Position numbers and translations under genes: made by a program. From contig OU452202.1 in assembly GCA_911728435.2 (NCBI GenBank), forward strand, positions 23,973,135 through 24,037,134: DNA of 64,000 nt, read 5' to 3'. This stretch comes from Apoderus coryli. Its lineage: Eukaryota; Arthropoda; Insecta; Coleoptera; Attelabidae. Below the pieces are notes generated by a model, which was given only the letters and a program-made list of their open reading frames with translations, had not been told where the DNA came from and did not search any database. Of this stretch, positions 12,872-25,315 are shown in pieces (position 1 is the stretch's first letter; each line of letters opens with the position of its first letter).

Positions 12872-13497
12872 CCCTGCAGCACTCGCGCTATGAGCATTTC
12901 TGTCACGCTTCGCCTAAAACCGCAAGATTCGACGATATAGACACTGGATGAGCCTACCTCGCTCTCTAGCTAACTTTGTGTTCACGTTGCGCCCCCTGAT
13001 TAGTTAAATTCAAAATTGAGTACACTGTGTTCTGCGATATAATATAAAGTTGTTGATCAACTGCAGGTTTGTGAGTGATTCTCTCATTGCGCGAGTTCTG
13101 GCGTTTATATTTTTCAAATATATAAAGACAATACAGAAATTATTGAAGATCGTCAAATGTTTCTGAAAATGAAAGCAGTTGATGAAACCACACTTAGTAT
13201 ACCGAGCTTCAGTAATATGTATGCCATTCAACAGAAGACAGCGAAGTAGAGAACTGGTAGGCATTCCTGAACCCGAACGTGTAACGGCAGAAGATCAAGC
13301 TGGATTTTGTGGATTTTTCCCAAAAAGAAAAAACCGAAAATCCAAATAAAAGATGCAGCACGTCATTAAAAATTATGCGTAATTATTTGAGTTTAATGTT
13401 GTCTCGACACAATAAAAAAAATACACAATAATAAATAGTGAGAGAAATGCTCACGCGCGAGTTCTGCCGTAATTTTCTTAGCGCGAGTTCTCTAGGG
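12872..13497 (+). mobile_element. Internally deleted piggyBac element
   Basis: The element begins CCCTGCAGCACTCGCGCTA right after TTAA (12868-12871) and ends with the inverted match of CCCTAGAGAACTCGCGCTA right before TTAA (13498-13501). CCC tips with TTAA duplication are diagnostic of the piggyBac superfamily. The motif GCGCGAGTTCT recurs near 13088, 13455 and 13481, as expected for subterminal transposase-binding repeats. At 626 bp it is far shorter than an autonomous element (usually above 2 kb) and keeps only the C-terminal end of its transposase gene. Confidence 0.88.
13174..13349 (+). pseudogene. piggyBac transposase C-terminal fragment
   Basis: One open frame ends at TAA 13347-13349 and includes RRQRSRELVGIPEPERV and CGFFPKRKNRKSK. 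This fits the end of a piggyBac transposase, where a basic linker leads into a Cys/His-rich zinc-binding tail (typically C-x2-C...RKTKYKC). The stop falls inside that tail, so most metal ligands are lost from the frame, although CAGCAC remains downstream. The catalytic Asp residues are absent. The assignment rests mainly on its position inside TTAA-flanked piggyBac termini. Confidence 0.65.
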
Positions 13498-15480
13498 TTA
13501 ATTCTCATTCTAATTCAAGTCAGTTTAGCTATAATCAATGAATTGCTGTTATGTATAGATGCAATTTTATTTACGAATGTCTTGGAGACCCATATAGGCA
13601 ATTAGACGACGAACTCATGACATGCACCAATAAAATGAATATTTTTGAACTTTAGAGGCAAATATCTGTAAAACTGAGGAACACTCTAACTAACTAACTA
13701 ACAGCAGATTCAATTTAAGCAAGCTGGTAGCAGCTAGGCTATAGGATGGGTGACGAATCAAGGAAAACGAAACAGACCCAATATTCTTGTTTCCATTAAA
13801 ATTATATCAAATAATAAATGAATATTGAATATTATCGACCTATTTTGTCAAAATCTTCTCAGACATAAACAAATATAATTTACTTCTCCTGCTCGATACA
13901 ATGGTTATAAGCATCAAATTGATATAAATTATTATCATTATTATACATTACTTTGTTAAATAAACTAAAGAGTAAATTATGTTGCCTTCATAACTGTCCA
14001 ACTTATTTTTACCTGGTACTCATTAACTATACGATATCTAACGATCCTGATATCTCGAGGTCAGCAAATTATTATCAGAGTCGGGTAGCTCTTTCATTCT
14101 ATATATAGAAAATTGATTTTAATCTCTATACGATTATTAGTTCAATTTATCTAAATTATTGTACAAAATATTTTTTTTCTGTAAGATGCAATGCATTTGT
14201 TCTACTTCCTGCAGGCTTTTAGGAATTACAGAATGAACAATTTAATTTACAGGGTGTCCGCATATCTGCATGCCAAAATTTATTCTTTTTAAGTTGAAAA
14301 TATTGCGGACCTCGTATAGAGTTTAATTTGACGGTGCTATATCAAAGTAAACTGGTGCCCTTAAGCTTTTCATGCAGAAATTGATCTTTTTGTTTATTTT
14401 TACCCAAAGAAGCACTGTTTCCTCTTAAACAATATGACAAACTATTGTGTTGTATTTTCTACTTTCTGAAAACGTATAGGTATACTCTGTTTCATATATT
14501 TCTTTGAGCTTTATGTTTGATTTATTGCATTACTTAATAGTTTAGCATTACAATTTGCAATTTGTGGTATTTAAAACGGCAGCTTTATGCTAAATGATTT
14601 ATGTATGTTAAAACTGCTTTATTGATATCAAATTTCACCACACGACATTCAAAGGGGGTACGTAGTTCAAAAATGTTCTCTTAAATAGTCAAGAATGGTT
14701 TAATTTTAAATTGTCCACTCTGTATATACGAATTGCACGAAATGATGTGCAGTCTTCTCCTAACCGTGTGGAATATTTCTTTAATTCTTTATTTGCTTTC
14801 TGCATGAACAACTTTAAATTTCGGAAAAGACATTTCCTTTATTTTAACAGAATCAATAAATATGACGAAAAGCAACAAAACAAAAAGTAAACGACGGCAT
14901 GTAAGTGTCTGACACAAATCCATCAAAATGTCGTTGTTTCTTTCCCAATTCACAAAAATCGCACGAACCGACCTGCATATATACACACAACGAAATACCG
15001 AACCTTTAATTCATGATGTCAAGACATTGGCTTATGCATTGTTACCGAAATAATGCAACTGCTCAACAATAAACCCATAATTAATCTGTATGGCAATTAC
15101 CAATTACCCAGCTACCCATCAATCTGGCGATGATGGTTGCCTCATCCAGATTATGTCTGCCAACGATTAACATAGTAAAACAACCACGTAGGAATTGGGT
15201 CAACAGAAATTGCGTAATTCAAATAGTCATATATAAATTCAGGTTTTCTCAAACAATTTTTGCATATTTCTTGTAAATATTTCCTTAGCTGTACTACATT
15301 TTTTGATCATCAGTAATGGGGGGACAAAGGGAAAGTTTACATTGTTGAATTTAACCTATACTGGGTTGTTATGTATCCTGAACTAGGTCCTTCAGAAAAT
15401 TTCGAAGTACGTCCCTGAATTCCTAGTTGCAGTATCTTTTAAAAGTTCGTTTAACTTTATTTGCATTTAAAATAAGGGAT
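13498..15480. other. AT-rich spacer
   Basis: No gene was recognised. A TACAGGGTGTCC tip near 14248 and CCACTCTGTA near 14715 could bound a 473-bp element, but only about seven terminal bases agree. A 65-codon minus-strand frame at 14789-14986 has no motif. Confidence 0.4.
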
Positions 15481-15835
15481 GGTGAAAAATTAAGGTCGAA
15501 TCTCCACAAAATAGCCGGACATGTTTCGGAACTCAGACTCGTTCTATCTTCAGCGGCAATTGTTCAAATAGGGGAAAACATTTGAGAAAGTCAAAACATA
15601 CCTTGGTTTGTCATTATATTGGAGTCTGGGAACATATCAAATGGTTATTTTGAATTGTGTACAATGAAGAAAAATGGTTTTGTCTACAATTAACCTCAAA
15701 AAACAACAATAATCTCAAAACATTTCAAATCTTATCGTTATTTTCTTTTTGTTAATCATTATGCAATTTAAATTAAAAAGAGGTGTATTTTTCTTTTAAA
15801 CCTATTTTATGGAGATTCGACTTTTATTTTTCACC
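15481..15835. repeat. Inverted repeat, 26-bp arms
   Basis: GGTGAAAAATTAAGGTCGAA and six further bases (15481-15506) are the reverse complement, with two mismatches, of 15810-15835. The 303-bp interior is non-coding. This may be the inner part of a MITE whose outer ends have diverged; CACCCTGTATA near 16045 could be one outer end. Confidence 0.5.
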
Positions 15836-16496
15836 ATTGAAATTATAGCTCCACTTAAGAATGGACTATTTTTTCACTTTAATAAAATAATTTCCGATGC
15901 TTTCTCAAAATCGCCCTGTATTTTTAAAGCTAGACAAAACTTCAATACTCTTAAGTCATATCGAAAAATAGGTAATGACATCTTGCCTGGCTCCTTCCTT
16001 TCCATCTCCTTGAATTTTCGAGATATCAAGCAAAATCATCGGCACACCCTGTATATTATTGTTCACAAATCTTGCCACATAATGTGTTATGAAAAATAAT
16101 GTTGTGGCATAGCGGAAAAGATACCTACACAATGGATTTTGTTTAATTTAGCCTCAGTCTAAATCAACCAGAATGAGCCATTCGTCAGATACTAACGAAT
16201 TCATTCCGCTCTCATTATGAGCTAGTCAGATATTACCATTGTCGTTGCCTATTTTTTTTATATAGGAAATGGATTTACGACAAGACCACCTGTTATCATC
16301 TGGTGAGTGTGTGACTCAAGCTTAGGAATATAGCCCAGTTAATACTCACTAAAACCACTCCGGTGAAAGAAGCTATCCATTTCGCAGATATCCCGAGGGA
16401 AGACAGCGTATTCCTCCTTTCGAATGCAAAAGAATCGGCACTAAGTTCCCTTATCTTCTTGTCTTAAAAAAATGATTTGGGCGTCTGCTTTGTTGA
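15836..16496. other. Spacer with a TIR-like tip
   Basis: CACACCCTGTATA near 16043 resembles the end of a Tc1/mariner MITE. The 96-codon frame at 15809-16099 overlaps repeat sequence and has no domain. Confidence 0.35.
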
Positions 16497-17424
16497 TCTC
16501 CTCTCTATTCTAGGACCCCTGTTGTTTTTGATATATACATTTGATATGGATCGGTTCGCGAGGGATTGTAACATGCAGAGATATGCGGATGACACGCAGC
16601 TATACACTAGTTTTTCATTAGAACAAAGTCAACTTGCAGTCGAAAAAATAAACAATTCTCTCAAAAGTATTTACGAATATTCCACTAAAAGTGGTTTAAA
16701 GCTTATTCCATCAAAGTCACTGGTTATGTTTTTCGGACTAAACCGGGAATCGTCTTATCAAAATATGATTTTCGCTGTAGATAACGTTGGCTTACCTGTG
16801 GAAAGGGAAGCCAGGAATTTGGGCGTCGTTTTTGATAGTGACCTTAGATTTAAAACGCAAGTGGGTAAATTAGTACAAAAGTCTATTATATCACTTAGGA
16901 ATTTGTATAGGAGTAAGACAGTTTTAGGTAGCAAATTAAAAAAACAACTTTGTGAATCTCTGGTGCTCTCATAATACAATTATGCGTATATCATGTATGG
17001 TCCTTGCCTGGATACTCATTCAAAAAATAGAATCCAGCGGATTCAGAATTCATGCATACGTTTTATAAATAATCTTAGAATGAGAGACCATGTGAGTGAT
17101 AAATTATTTACTTTGGGATGGTTGAACATGCACAACAGACTAAAATATCGTATTGCTTGCTTCGTATACAAGCTTCTCAAAACTGGAAATCCCACATATT
17201 TGCATACAAAACTTTCTTTTCGATGTGCAATCCATAATCGTTCTACGCGATATTGTAATCTGCTTAACATACCTCGCCACCGTACTACGCTGTTTAAGCG
17301 CACCTTCTCTTACGTGGTTCGCAGTGTGTACCATGATTCAGAGATTGGAGAACAGTTCCTGAACCTAAGTTGCAGCTCTTTTAAAAAAAAGGTAAAGGAT
17401 CGATTGCTCTTTAATAGTGGATAA
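16497..17424 (+). pseudogene. LINE reverse transcriptase, C-terminal two thirds
   Basis: The frame contains ILGPLLFLIYTFDM and the polymerase active site RYADDTQLYTSF, where YADD supplies two catalytic aspartates. NLGVVFDSDLRF follows, then the thumb/C-terminal region with HNRLKYRIACFVYKLL. A TAA codon at 16972-16974 interrupts an otherwise continuous frame between SLVLS and YNYAYIMYGPC. The endonuclease and N-terminal RT blocks are absent, so it cannot act. Assignment to the CR1/Jockey group is by general resemblance, not by a tree. Confidence 0.85.
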
Positions 17425-17672
17425 TGGGGTTAATTTTCTAACATATTTATGTCATTTTAATTTTATATTGGGAGTGGGTCTCTTTAGTTTTAGTTGTAGT
17501 TTATTTTAGTTGTAGTTTACTGTAGTATTGTATGCTTATTGTTATGAATGTATTATTATATGCTTAGTGTTATGAATAATGATGTATTGTAAAACATACA
17601 TGCTCGGTTTAGAAAACAGCTTTGCTGCCCTTCGCCGAGTTAAAAATAAAGACGTTTCTATTTTATTCTATT
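16497..17672 (+). mobile_element. 5'-truncated CR1/Jockey-like LINE
   Basis: A reverse-transcriptase reading frame is followed by about 220 bp of 3' UTR containing AATAAA and a reiterated TTCTATTTTATTCTATT tail near 17655-17672. The truncated 5' end, single orientation and simple-repeat tail are normal for non-LTR retrotransposons moving by target-primed reverse transcription. No target duplication could be fixed. It was inserted on the plus strand. Confidence 0.8.
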
Positions 17673-18877
17673 ATTGGTTTGTATCTTGGCACTTCTTGAC
17701 CTCTTGAATCGTCTGGCTTGTTGAATGTCTTTCAGGACAAGATTCCATAATACAAGAAAGCAAAAAAAGAAAAAATAGAAATCAAAACTGACGTGTCTCG
17801 GATTTTCTACCATTTTGAAAATAATCGCCCTTTCCGTTACTTTTTGAACGCCCTATATTAGGTTTAATACTACTAATAATGACTATCATTTAATTAAAAG
17901 ACTTAAACAATGATAGTAGCTTTTACTTAATATGTGTCCATAACATTTTTTTAAATATTTGATACAGAAAATGTTATTTTCATCGTACTGAGGATGACTC
18001 TATAAAAAGTTTGTGAACAATTTTGCACAACGTAGAACCAACGAATTAAACATAAGTATTTATATAATTCTTAAATAATAATTTAGAGCAACTTATCAGA
18101 CAGCAAATATCTCAGATGACCAAAATTAGGCATGCAATGAAGTTCAAGACTATAAAATTACATAAACAAAAACACTATAATAAAAAATAAGCTTAAGCAA
18201 TATCATAATTATTAATATAATAATTACAAAAACCTTCACAATATAATATGACATTTAACATTTACCGGTAACGCCCCAGTGATTGAGAAGTCTCTCTTTC
18301 ACCTCTCTCGGCTATCTGGACATGGCAATCTACAATAATACAAACAACCAACAAGAAGACGAAGTCGGCCAAGTCTGATGTCGCTCTTTCAGTTGTTTCA
18401 CAATCATAATTGTAATACATGGCCACTCGAGATGAGCTTTTCAAAAGGTCGCTTGACGCGATTCAAATATAACGATCCCAAGCATATGTTTATGCGCTAC
18501 TTATACAGAGCGTATCAAAATATAATGTATACTCACTCAAATCGTATGATTATAGTGATGAAAAATGTCAAAATCAATATCTAAATCTAGTTTGTAGAAA
18601 TGTAAAAAGTGACCTTCGTATATAACTAAATCTTAACGCAGATAAGTAAGCTTTTCAGTTTTTTTTAATTATACAAAGTGTACGAAATCTAGTTAGCGGC
18701 AGAAACAAAATAGTATTTCTTGAGATGTCTTACCTTGAGCTTTCGAATTTAATTCAGTGTGACACCCTGTATACTAATATTAAGAACACGAATATTCGAT
18801 TTTGATTGGTTGTGGCATAAAAAGGGCATTTTTCCTTATATTAACAGGATTTTCTTTTAGGGCATACGTGAAACAAC
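17673..18877. other. AT-rich spacer
   Basis: No gene was recognised. CACCCTGTATA near 18763 and TACAAAGTGTACG near 18675 are possible MITE tips. Frames at 18262-18584 on both strands lack motifs. Confidence 0.4.
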
Positions 18878-18932
18878 AAATATAGAGTACCTCAGGGTTC
18901 CGTCTTGGGGCCTCTCCTTTCTGTTATATATT
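18878..18932 (+). pseudogene. LINE reverse-transcriptase scrap
   Basis: About 18 codons read YRVPQGSVLGPLLSV, the conserved block G-V-P-Q-G-S-x-L-G-P-L-L-F found just before the YADD box in CR1/Jockey-type reverse transcriptases. Nothing else of the enzyme is visible on either side. This is a very old fragment. Confidence 0.6.
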
Positions 18933-21900
18933 ATATAAAATTATTTTTTAGATGCGTGTTGCTTGTCTCGGCGGTTTTTTTATGGACTCTGAATTGAGTG
19001 TATTAGGATTAGCCACGAAGCCTTTGAGGAATTTGATAGTTGTGTTTTTAAATCTAGAACAGGACCTTTCAAAAGCATTAATCTATATATACAGCTTTCG
19101 TGAAAGTTTTCTTAAGGGTCATTATTAACAAAAAACTAAATAGAATGTTATAATTTTGACAGTTTACTTCATAAATATTTTCCGTACTTGATTTTCTCTT
19201 TTTAAAAAGATTGATATAGTTTAATTTGTGGTCAATTTGCAGGGTACATTAATTGATGTCCTGTTACTTTTTTGGTATTGTTATTTTTGGTATTGTATCC
19301 AACTGAATGTCATTCGAGAAATCAGCTTTCAAAATAATGATTTGTGGTTATTGTTGGTTTTGTACAATATTGTCAGAATTCAATTAAACTTAAAATGATT
19401 ACAAAACGTGAATCTCATTCCGTATTCAATGTATATGAATAGCTGCATATTTAGCTTAAATTTAAGATTACATTATCATTAAAAATGTAATTATTGTAAA
19501 CTCGTTTAAATTAATTATAGATATTCCGGATTGCTATCTCCTCTTAAAACAAAATTATATAAGTAGGTAGATAATGTTTATCATTATAAAGTGCTTACTG
19601 GATGTATTTTAAAGATGCAACTACTTATATTGCCAAACACAACCTACCTGAATGTTATGGTGAACTTTGAAAGCAGAATTTCTTTTATTTTATTATTTTT
19701 ATGTAATTATGTTTAAAAGACCGGTAAAGCTGTTCACCTTGAATATTGGGCGTGAATTGTTGGTGCGACATGAAAAATCTGAAATATAAAACTAATCAGA
19801 TCGTAAGTTAAAAGTTTCGGCCAAGTTCATTCTCAATTTTCTTATATAAAATTGAGCCATTTTTCTAGTTTTTATAAAGTTGAAAGTTATCGTACATATC
19901 GCTCAATACTTGGGACAACTTCATTCTCATATTTAAAATTGAGGCATTTTTCAAGTTTTTATTGTTTTTTATTAATAATAATGTAGGTATTGAATTTAAT
20001 GATGATGTGCGTGAATCTTAGAGTAAAGTACCCCCTCAAATATATAGGATAGTGTTTTACTGAACTATAGTGTGTCCACTTTTGTGAATAGGCGTGTTAT
20101 ATGCCTACTTTTTAATTTATCAGGGTAATACCCCATTATTTAGTAGATTGTTGTAATCAGAGCAAGTGTTACGCCGTTTCATATTAATGCTCGCAGGCTA
20201 GACACACTGCTCAAGCTCTATACCAATCTATCAATTAAATCATAATATTGCAAAACTCTTATATAGAAATATCCTTTTGTTAGAATTCATTAGAATTGTT
20301 TTAGTAAATTGTACCTTTTCACAATATATATTTAATACGAATTTATAAATAATAACCAGATCCGGTATTCAATTATCATAATAAAACATGAACCAGTTCC
20401 TTATAATTGTTATTATAGATAGTAGATAAGAGAAATAAAAGAACGTCTTTCATTGCCACTTTAGAATATTGTTGTTGCTTTTTCAGATATTTTTTGAGAA
20501 ACAAACCATCGAGCAAATAAAACAGGTGGAGGTTGTCATAAATATTGTATAACTCACGCATGCTACATGCTAAGTTGATTCAACTGCCCTGTTGATCATA
20601 AAAAAGAGCCCCATTACTTACGTCTAAAGAATTACCATGTATTTTAGTAGAACTTAACTTATGACATGGTTTTCACAATATTGTGGATTTCCCATCCTTA
20701 TTGGAAGACCGGTGATTGCTGTACCGGATGAAAATTTGAAGAATCGTTTAACGAGCTTCAAGTTATTATTGTCTTAAGAATTATTATATTATATTATTCG
20801 CAATCAAATTACAATACCATATAATATGAACACATAAAGACAAGGTACATAAATGATTACGAAAAGGGTCAGAAGGCAGCAATACTGATATGATATTCTG
20901 ACCCGAGCATTGAACTAACCTTAACTTCTATTTGAATTAAAGAAAAATAAATAAATTAAAAAAAAAATTCTTCCATATTTCGCATTATGCAATAATTATC
21001 GGTGAGAACCTGTATTTCACAGTCAAAGTAATAAAATAAGCAAATAATGCAAAATCAAAGCATTGAAAAAAAATCCAAAAGAAACACTTCACATATTTTC
21101 TAAAAGGAGATTTCGATAGGAGTTCCTGAAGCGAGCGCAACTTAAATCCTTTAATCGTGTGGGCAGGTTATTATGCATATAGCATAGACAGAAAATGCAA
21201 AAGATCTAAGAAATAGTGCAGTCCTGTGAGGAGGAGGAGACAAAAGGCCCTTAAACCGAAGATTCAGTGTGTGGACATCAGATCTGAAGTAAATTTTATT
21301 TTATAAGTAAGAAGGGTCCATTACGGAGTTTGGTTAACTGAAACTCTCCTCATCGATTAACTCATTAAAAGATATAGGCATTATTTTTCTGGTATAATAC
21401 GTAACATTATTAACTTTGAGGATTTTAAATGCAATAATTTATTCTTATTCTGTTAAAATTCCACTAAAACATATTCCGCCAATCATCAACATTCTCAATA
21501 AAACGATATACGTTCAAACCATCTGCAAATAATACATTCCAAGAGCCTATCATGCCAGGTAAGTTATTTATAAAATTAAACAGGTTGGACCCTGACATTG
21601 GAATCTATGGCTAATGTATGAGTAAATTAGTGAAACAAGTCCAACGCTAAACCCAAACGAATGAAGTGAAAATCAATTCATTTATTCGATCAAAGGTTTT
21701 GGCAAAGTCTGCGTGTAGACCACATCAACCTGTTTGAACACGCATTTGCTGTCTTCCGATCTTATAGCAATTTACAAGTTCTACAAATTAACTTAAAAAT
21801 AATAATTAAGGGGACTGGAAGAACAGATCTATTGTATCCTTTACGAATAATAGGCATCCTGTTCAGAAATATCCAAATATCTAACAATCTTAGACAGATT

Positions 21901-22040
21901 GCATCTGCTTCAAGAAAAACGCGCTAAAATAATAAATATTCGGCAAACTCTTCAAATTCAATTCACAATATTTTTAATATTTGACACATACATACATTTA
22001 AATGTATTTTCTTTTCGATGTTTTATTTCAGTTATACATT
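18933..22040. other. Long AT-rich spacer
   Basis: No gene was recognised over about 3.1 kb. A diverged direct repeat of about 70 bp (TTCATTCTCA...AAAATTGAG...CATTTTTC) occurs near 19825 and again near 19920. The minus-strand frame at 20376-20561 has no motif. Confidence 0.45.
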
Positions 22041-23551
22041 TAAATAATAATAATAATAATGATTTATTGTGAAAATGTAGAATATATACAATTGCACAAA
22101 AAGGATAGAGATTTGGCCAATGCCACTCTTCCACTCTTCCTTAAAAAAACATATACAAATAAAGAAAGAATGTACAAAACAAAAACTCTTAAAACTGGAG
22201 TAAACAAATTTTCATTATAAATTAATGTAAAAAGGTAATCACACTATGAATAAATTCTGAGCTTCAATTGTCGCTGAAATAATTCCAATGGCAAATCAAT
22301 TATATCAATACATTTATTTAGCAGTAGTGAGGCCATACACGAGAAACTGCCTTCAAATTTTGCTGTCATATGCTTAGGGATAGTAAAGGAATCAATACGT
22401 ACATTAACATCATGAACATTAGAACGTCTACACAACAACTTATACAAATATTGAGGGTCACGAGCATGGTATATCTTATGTAGCAATGAAGTATATAAAT
22501 ACTCATATCTCACATCCAACTTTGGCTCACCCAATCTCTCAAAAAAAGGAGTGACATGTGCAGCAAAAGGAACCGTGCAAACAAACCTTATACAAGAATT
22601 CTGCACTCTCTGCAACTTCATTTTATTATAATGAAACAAAAAATAAAAATATACCGGAAAACAATAATCCAAATGCGGATAAATAAGAGCTTTAACCAAT
22701 TTAAGTTTAGAAGGCTCATCAACCAGGTGTTTAAGATGGTATATCGAACGCAATTTAAAAATTGAATTCCTGCATACATTGCCACAATGCTCGTTAAATT
22801 TTAGCTCAGAATCCACGATTCCTCCTAGATCTCGAGCTTTATGCATCCAGGGGATAACATCATTGTTAATCTTAACATTAAACTCTTGAGTAACAAAATT
22901 ACCGTGGCGCTCGTTGCCAATGCACATTGCCACCGTCTTCCTAGAGTTCAGGAATAAACCATTGTTAACACACCAACAAGAAAACTGAGACAGCTCTCCA
23001 TTTATTACATCAATTGCAGTCTCAGCACTGGCTAGAGGAAAAGACAAATATACCTGGATATCGTCCGCATAGAGGTGTATGGTAGAGAGCTGGAATGATC
23101 CCACAATGTCAAATACATAAACAGAAAACAACAATGGTCCAAGAATACTCCTTTGTGGAACACCACTATTGGTCACCAAAAAATCTGAACATTTGCCATG
23201 CAATTTCACCCGCTGTCTTCGACCACACAGATAACTTCTGAACCATGTCAGCGACACACCATCAAATACAAGGTATTTAAGCTTGGCAAGCAATAATTCA
23301 AAATTAACACGATCGAAAGCTTTACATTGATCCAGCAGAACAAGTATCGCTAACATGGATCTGTCCATGGCGGTAGCAAGGTCACTCATGACGCCCAGAA
23401 GCGCGGTGGTTGTGCTGTGCTTCTCCCGAAAGCCTGATTGAATAGACGGCAAAATGCTATTCTCACGTATATAGTTTAAAACTTGACCACCAATTATTCG
23501 CTCAAATATCTTCGACATTGCGGGAAGTATGCTAATTGGTCGCAAATGTAC
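22041..23551 (-). mobile_element. 5'-truncated CR1/Jockey-like LINE, relatively intact
   Basis: On the minus strand an RT frame is followed by about 180 bp of 3' UTR that ends CAATAAATCATTATTATT in an ATT-repeat tail (22043-22061). The same type of ending (CAATAAAGCATTATTATT) closes the LINE at 58904, suggesting related families. The 5' truncation lies just upstream of 23545. No target duplication was identified. Confidence 0.85.
22244..23545 (-). CDS. LINE reverse transcriptase, uninterrupted 433-codon frame
   Basis: The frame opens with RPISILPAMSKIFERII (RT block 1-2) and continues with VLLDQCKAFDRVNF, where the D in LLD and the KAFD box match RT block A. SGVPQRSILGPLLFSVYVFD follows (R replaces the usual G of PQGS), then the active site HLYADDIQVYLSF. 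The C-terminal part has LNSRKTVAMCIGN, ARDLGGIVDSELKFNEHC and HLDYCFPVY. The first Met is only where the truncated copy happens to start; endonuclease and ORF1 are missing. Absence of stops over 1.3 kb indicates a fairly recent insertion. The YADD catalytic pair is intact. Confidence 0.88.
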   Translation of the reverse strand: MRPISILPAMSKIFERIIGGQVLNYIRENSILPSIQSGFREKHSTTTALLGVMSDLATAMDRSMLAILVLLDQCKAFDRVNFELLLAKLKYLVFDGVSLTWFRSYLCGRRQRVKLHGKCSDFLVTNSGVPQRSILGPLLFSVYVFDIVGSFQLSTIHLYADDIQVYLSFPLASAETAIDVINGELSQFSCWCVNNGLFLNSRKTVAMCIGNERHGNFVTQEFNVKINNDVIPWMHKARDLGGIVDSELKFNEHCGNVCRNSIFKLRSIYHLKHLVDEPSKLKLVKALIYPHLDYCFPVYFYFLFHYNKMKLQRVQNSCIRFVCTVPFAAHVTPFFERLGEPKLDVRYEYLYTSLLHKIYHARDPQYLYKLLCRRSNVHDVNVRIDSFTIPKHMTAKFEGSFSCMASLLLNKCIDIIDLPLELFQRQLKLRIYS

Positions 23552-25315
23552 TCAGTAAACCCCGTGTGATGTTTCGGTTCTAGAACGGTTTGGTGTGATT
23601 TTGAAATGTCACTATAGCAAATCGCATATTTATTGAAATTATAAAAATAATAAACGCATCATTAAATCTGATATTAATTTATATAATATTCTACCACATA
23701 GAAAGTAATATACAGATATAGTTCTCCAGTTAACATTACGTCCATGGTTGTTAGGCAATAGCGACTCCACCCAGGTTAGCCGTTCATCTGTCACCGTCCT
23801 CCCTTGTCAGGGTTAACTAGATCGAATTAGGTGCGAGCAGCAGCGTAGCACAAGACGAGGCGACAACACACTCTGATGTTCACGTTGTTTTGCATAACTT
23901 TTACCTATTTATTACGTATAAGTATTCATAGCTACTACAGGCTACTTGTAATATAATCCTCTAAAGCTAAACTGTAATACATAAACTTGCCCATTCTTTA
24001 ACTTTGGGTGGTTGAGTATATATGTTTCGTGTGGTTTTTGCACAGAATGTACGAAGAGGAGGAGCCGATTCCGACTCAGCTTCTACAAAAGTCGACTTAT
24101 GTCGTTTTTGAAACTTAGGCACTAAATGAGACAGCGAAGCCTGAGTTCTGGCGATTGACTCCATCTCATCTTCCAGCTTACACCACCGTTTCAAATAACA
24201 TTCACTTATAATGCTGTAAGGCTGTACAATACTTAGCTACAATACGTTTAAGGTCAAAATGAAAGTTGCTTGCAGTTCGAAATTCTTAAAATGATAGTTT
24301 ATGTTCTAAATTGTACTTAAATTAGTTAGTAAGGTGAGCACTTACATACTTAGATTTATTGTTGGGTCCAGTATAGGATAGCATTTTTCCTAGACGTTGC
24401 CCTTTGGAAACTGTCTATTTATTGTAAAAATGTATTGTTTATTTTGTATATCCTTTGGAATTTACACTCTTTTTTCAATCAGTAAAGACGATATTATTAT
24501 TAGGGCTGCACCACATAGCTTACGATCAATTAAATGAAATAAACCAGTTATTTTAAATTTGAATTAAATATGAAATGTTCAATTTTCTTTAGGTGCATAT
24601 TTCTGTCATGTATTTGTAACCCCAGTACGAAAGTAAAAGTGCACAACGTATTTCCAGCGTTTATTTGCCTTGTCAGAAAAAAAAAATTTCATACAACATA
24701 ATGAAAAATGAAACGGCATATTTTCAGCCGCCACGTAAAAGTAATTTGTCTTATGCAAACTGCACATTCAACAAATTCAATTTGCTGCTTCTTCACTCTC
24801 TTACACAATAATCGGATACAGATGAAGATATCATTAATAATTCTGTTAACTATCTTGACGAATTTGAGGTGGAAAAAAGAGGTTTTATACGTGCGGCTTA
24901 TGTGGAAACCAAACAAGTAATCCATCATATTATGCAGTGGAGTGTAACAATTGAATGTATTAATCTAAAAACATTTATCAAATTGTCATCAAAAGGACAC
25001 GTTTCGGAGACAATTTTCCAACATCAGCGTTCTTTCAATGGCAAAGCTCTACTAAGGCTAAGAATTATGTCCGAACTATGTCCCTTCATTGATATTTATT
25101 TGAACTCCAATTTTCCCAAGAAAAATTCAATTTATTATATACAAATTTCTGTTCTTCAGGCAGAGCCGAAATGAAATGAGTTTTTTAATTTTTTTAGAAT
25201 TTGTTAATTATTTTTATTTATATTTTTTTCTATAGTAACAACAAAATTTCAACAATATATCAATAGAACTAATACTAGAATACAATAACCTGTGAACTAA
25301 AAATAAACATTTAAA
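23552..25315. other. Spacer with a G+C-richer patch
   Basis: 23740-23890 is richer in G+C than its surroundings (it contains GGGTTAACTAG and a GCGAGCAGCAGCG stretch) but has no frame I recognise. A minus-strand frame of 75 codons at 23967-24194 reads EDEMESIARTQASLSHLV and later SESAPPLRTF; its composition is protein-like, but I cannot assign it. The rest is AT-rich. Confidence 0.35.

Noticed and set aside
14250..14722. Possible 473-bp MITE between CAGGGTGTCC and CCACTCTG, each next to TA
   Set aside because: Only about seven terminal bases agree between the ends.
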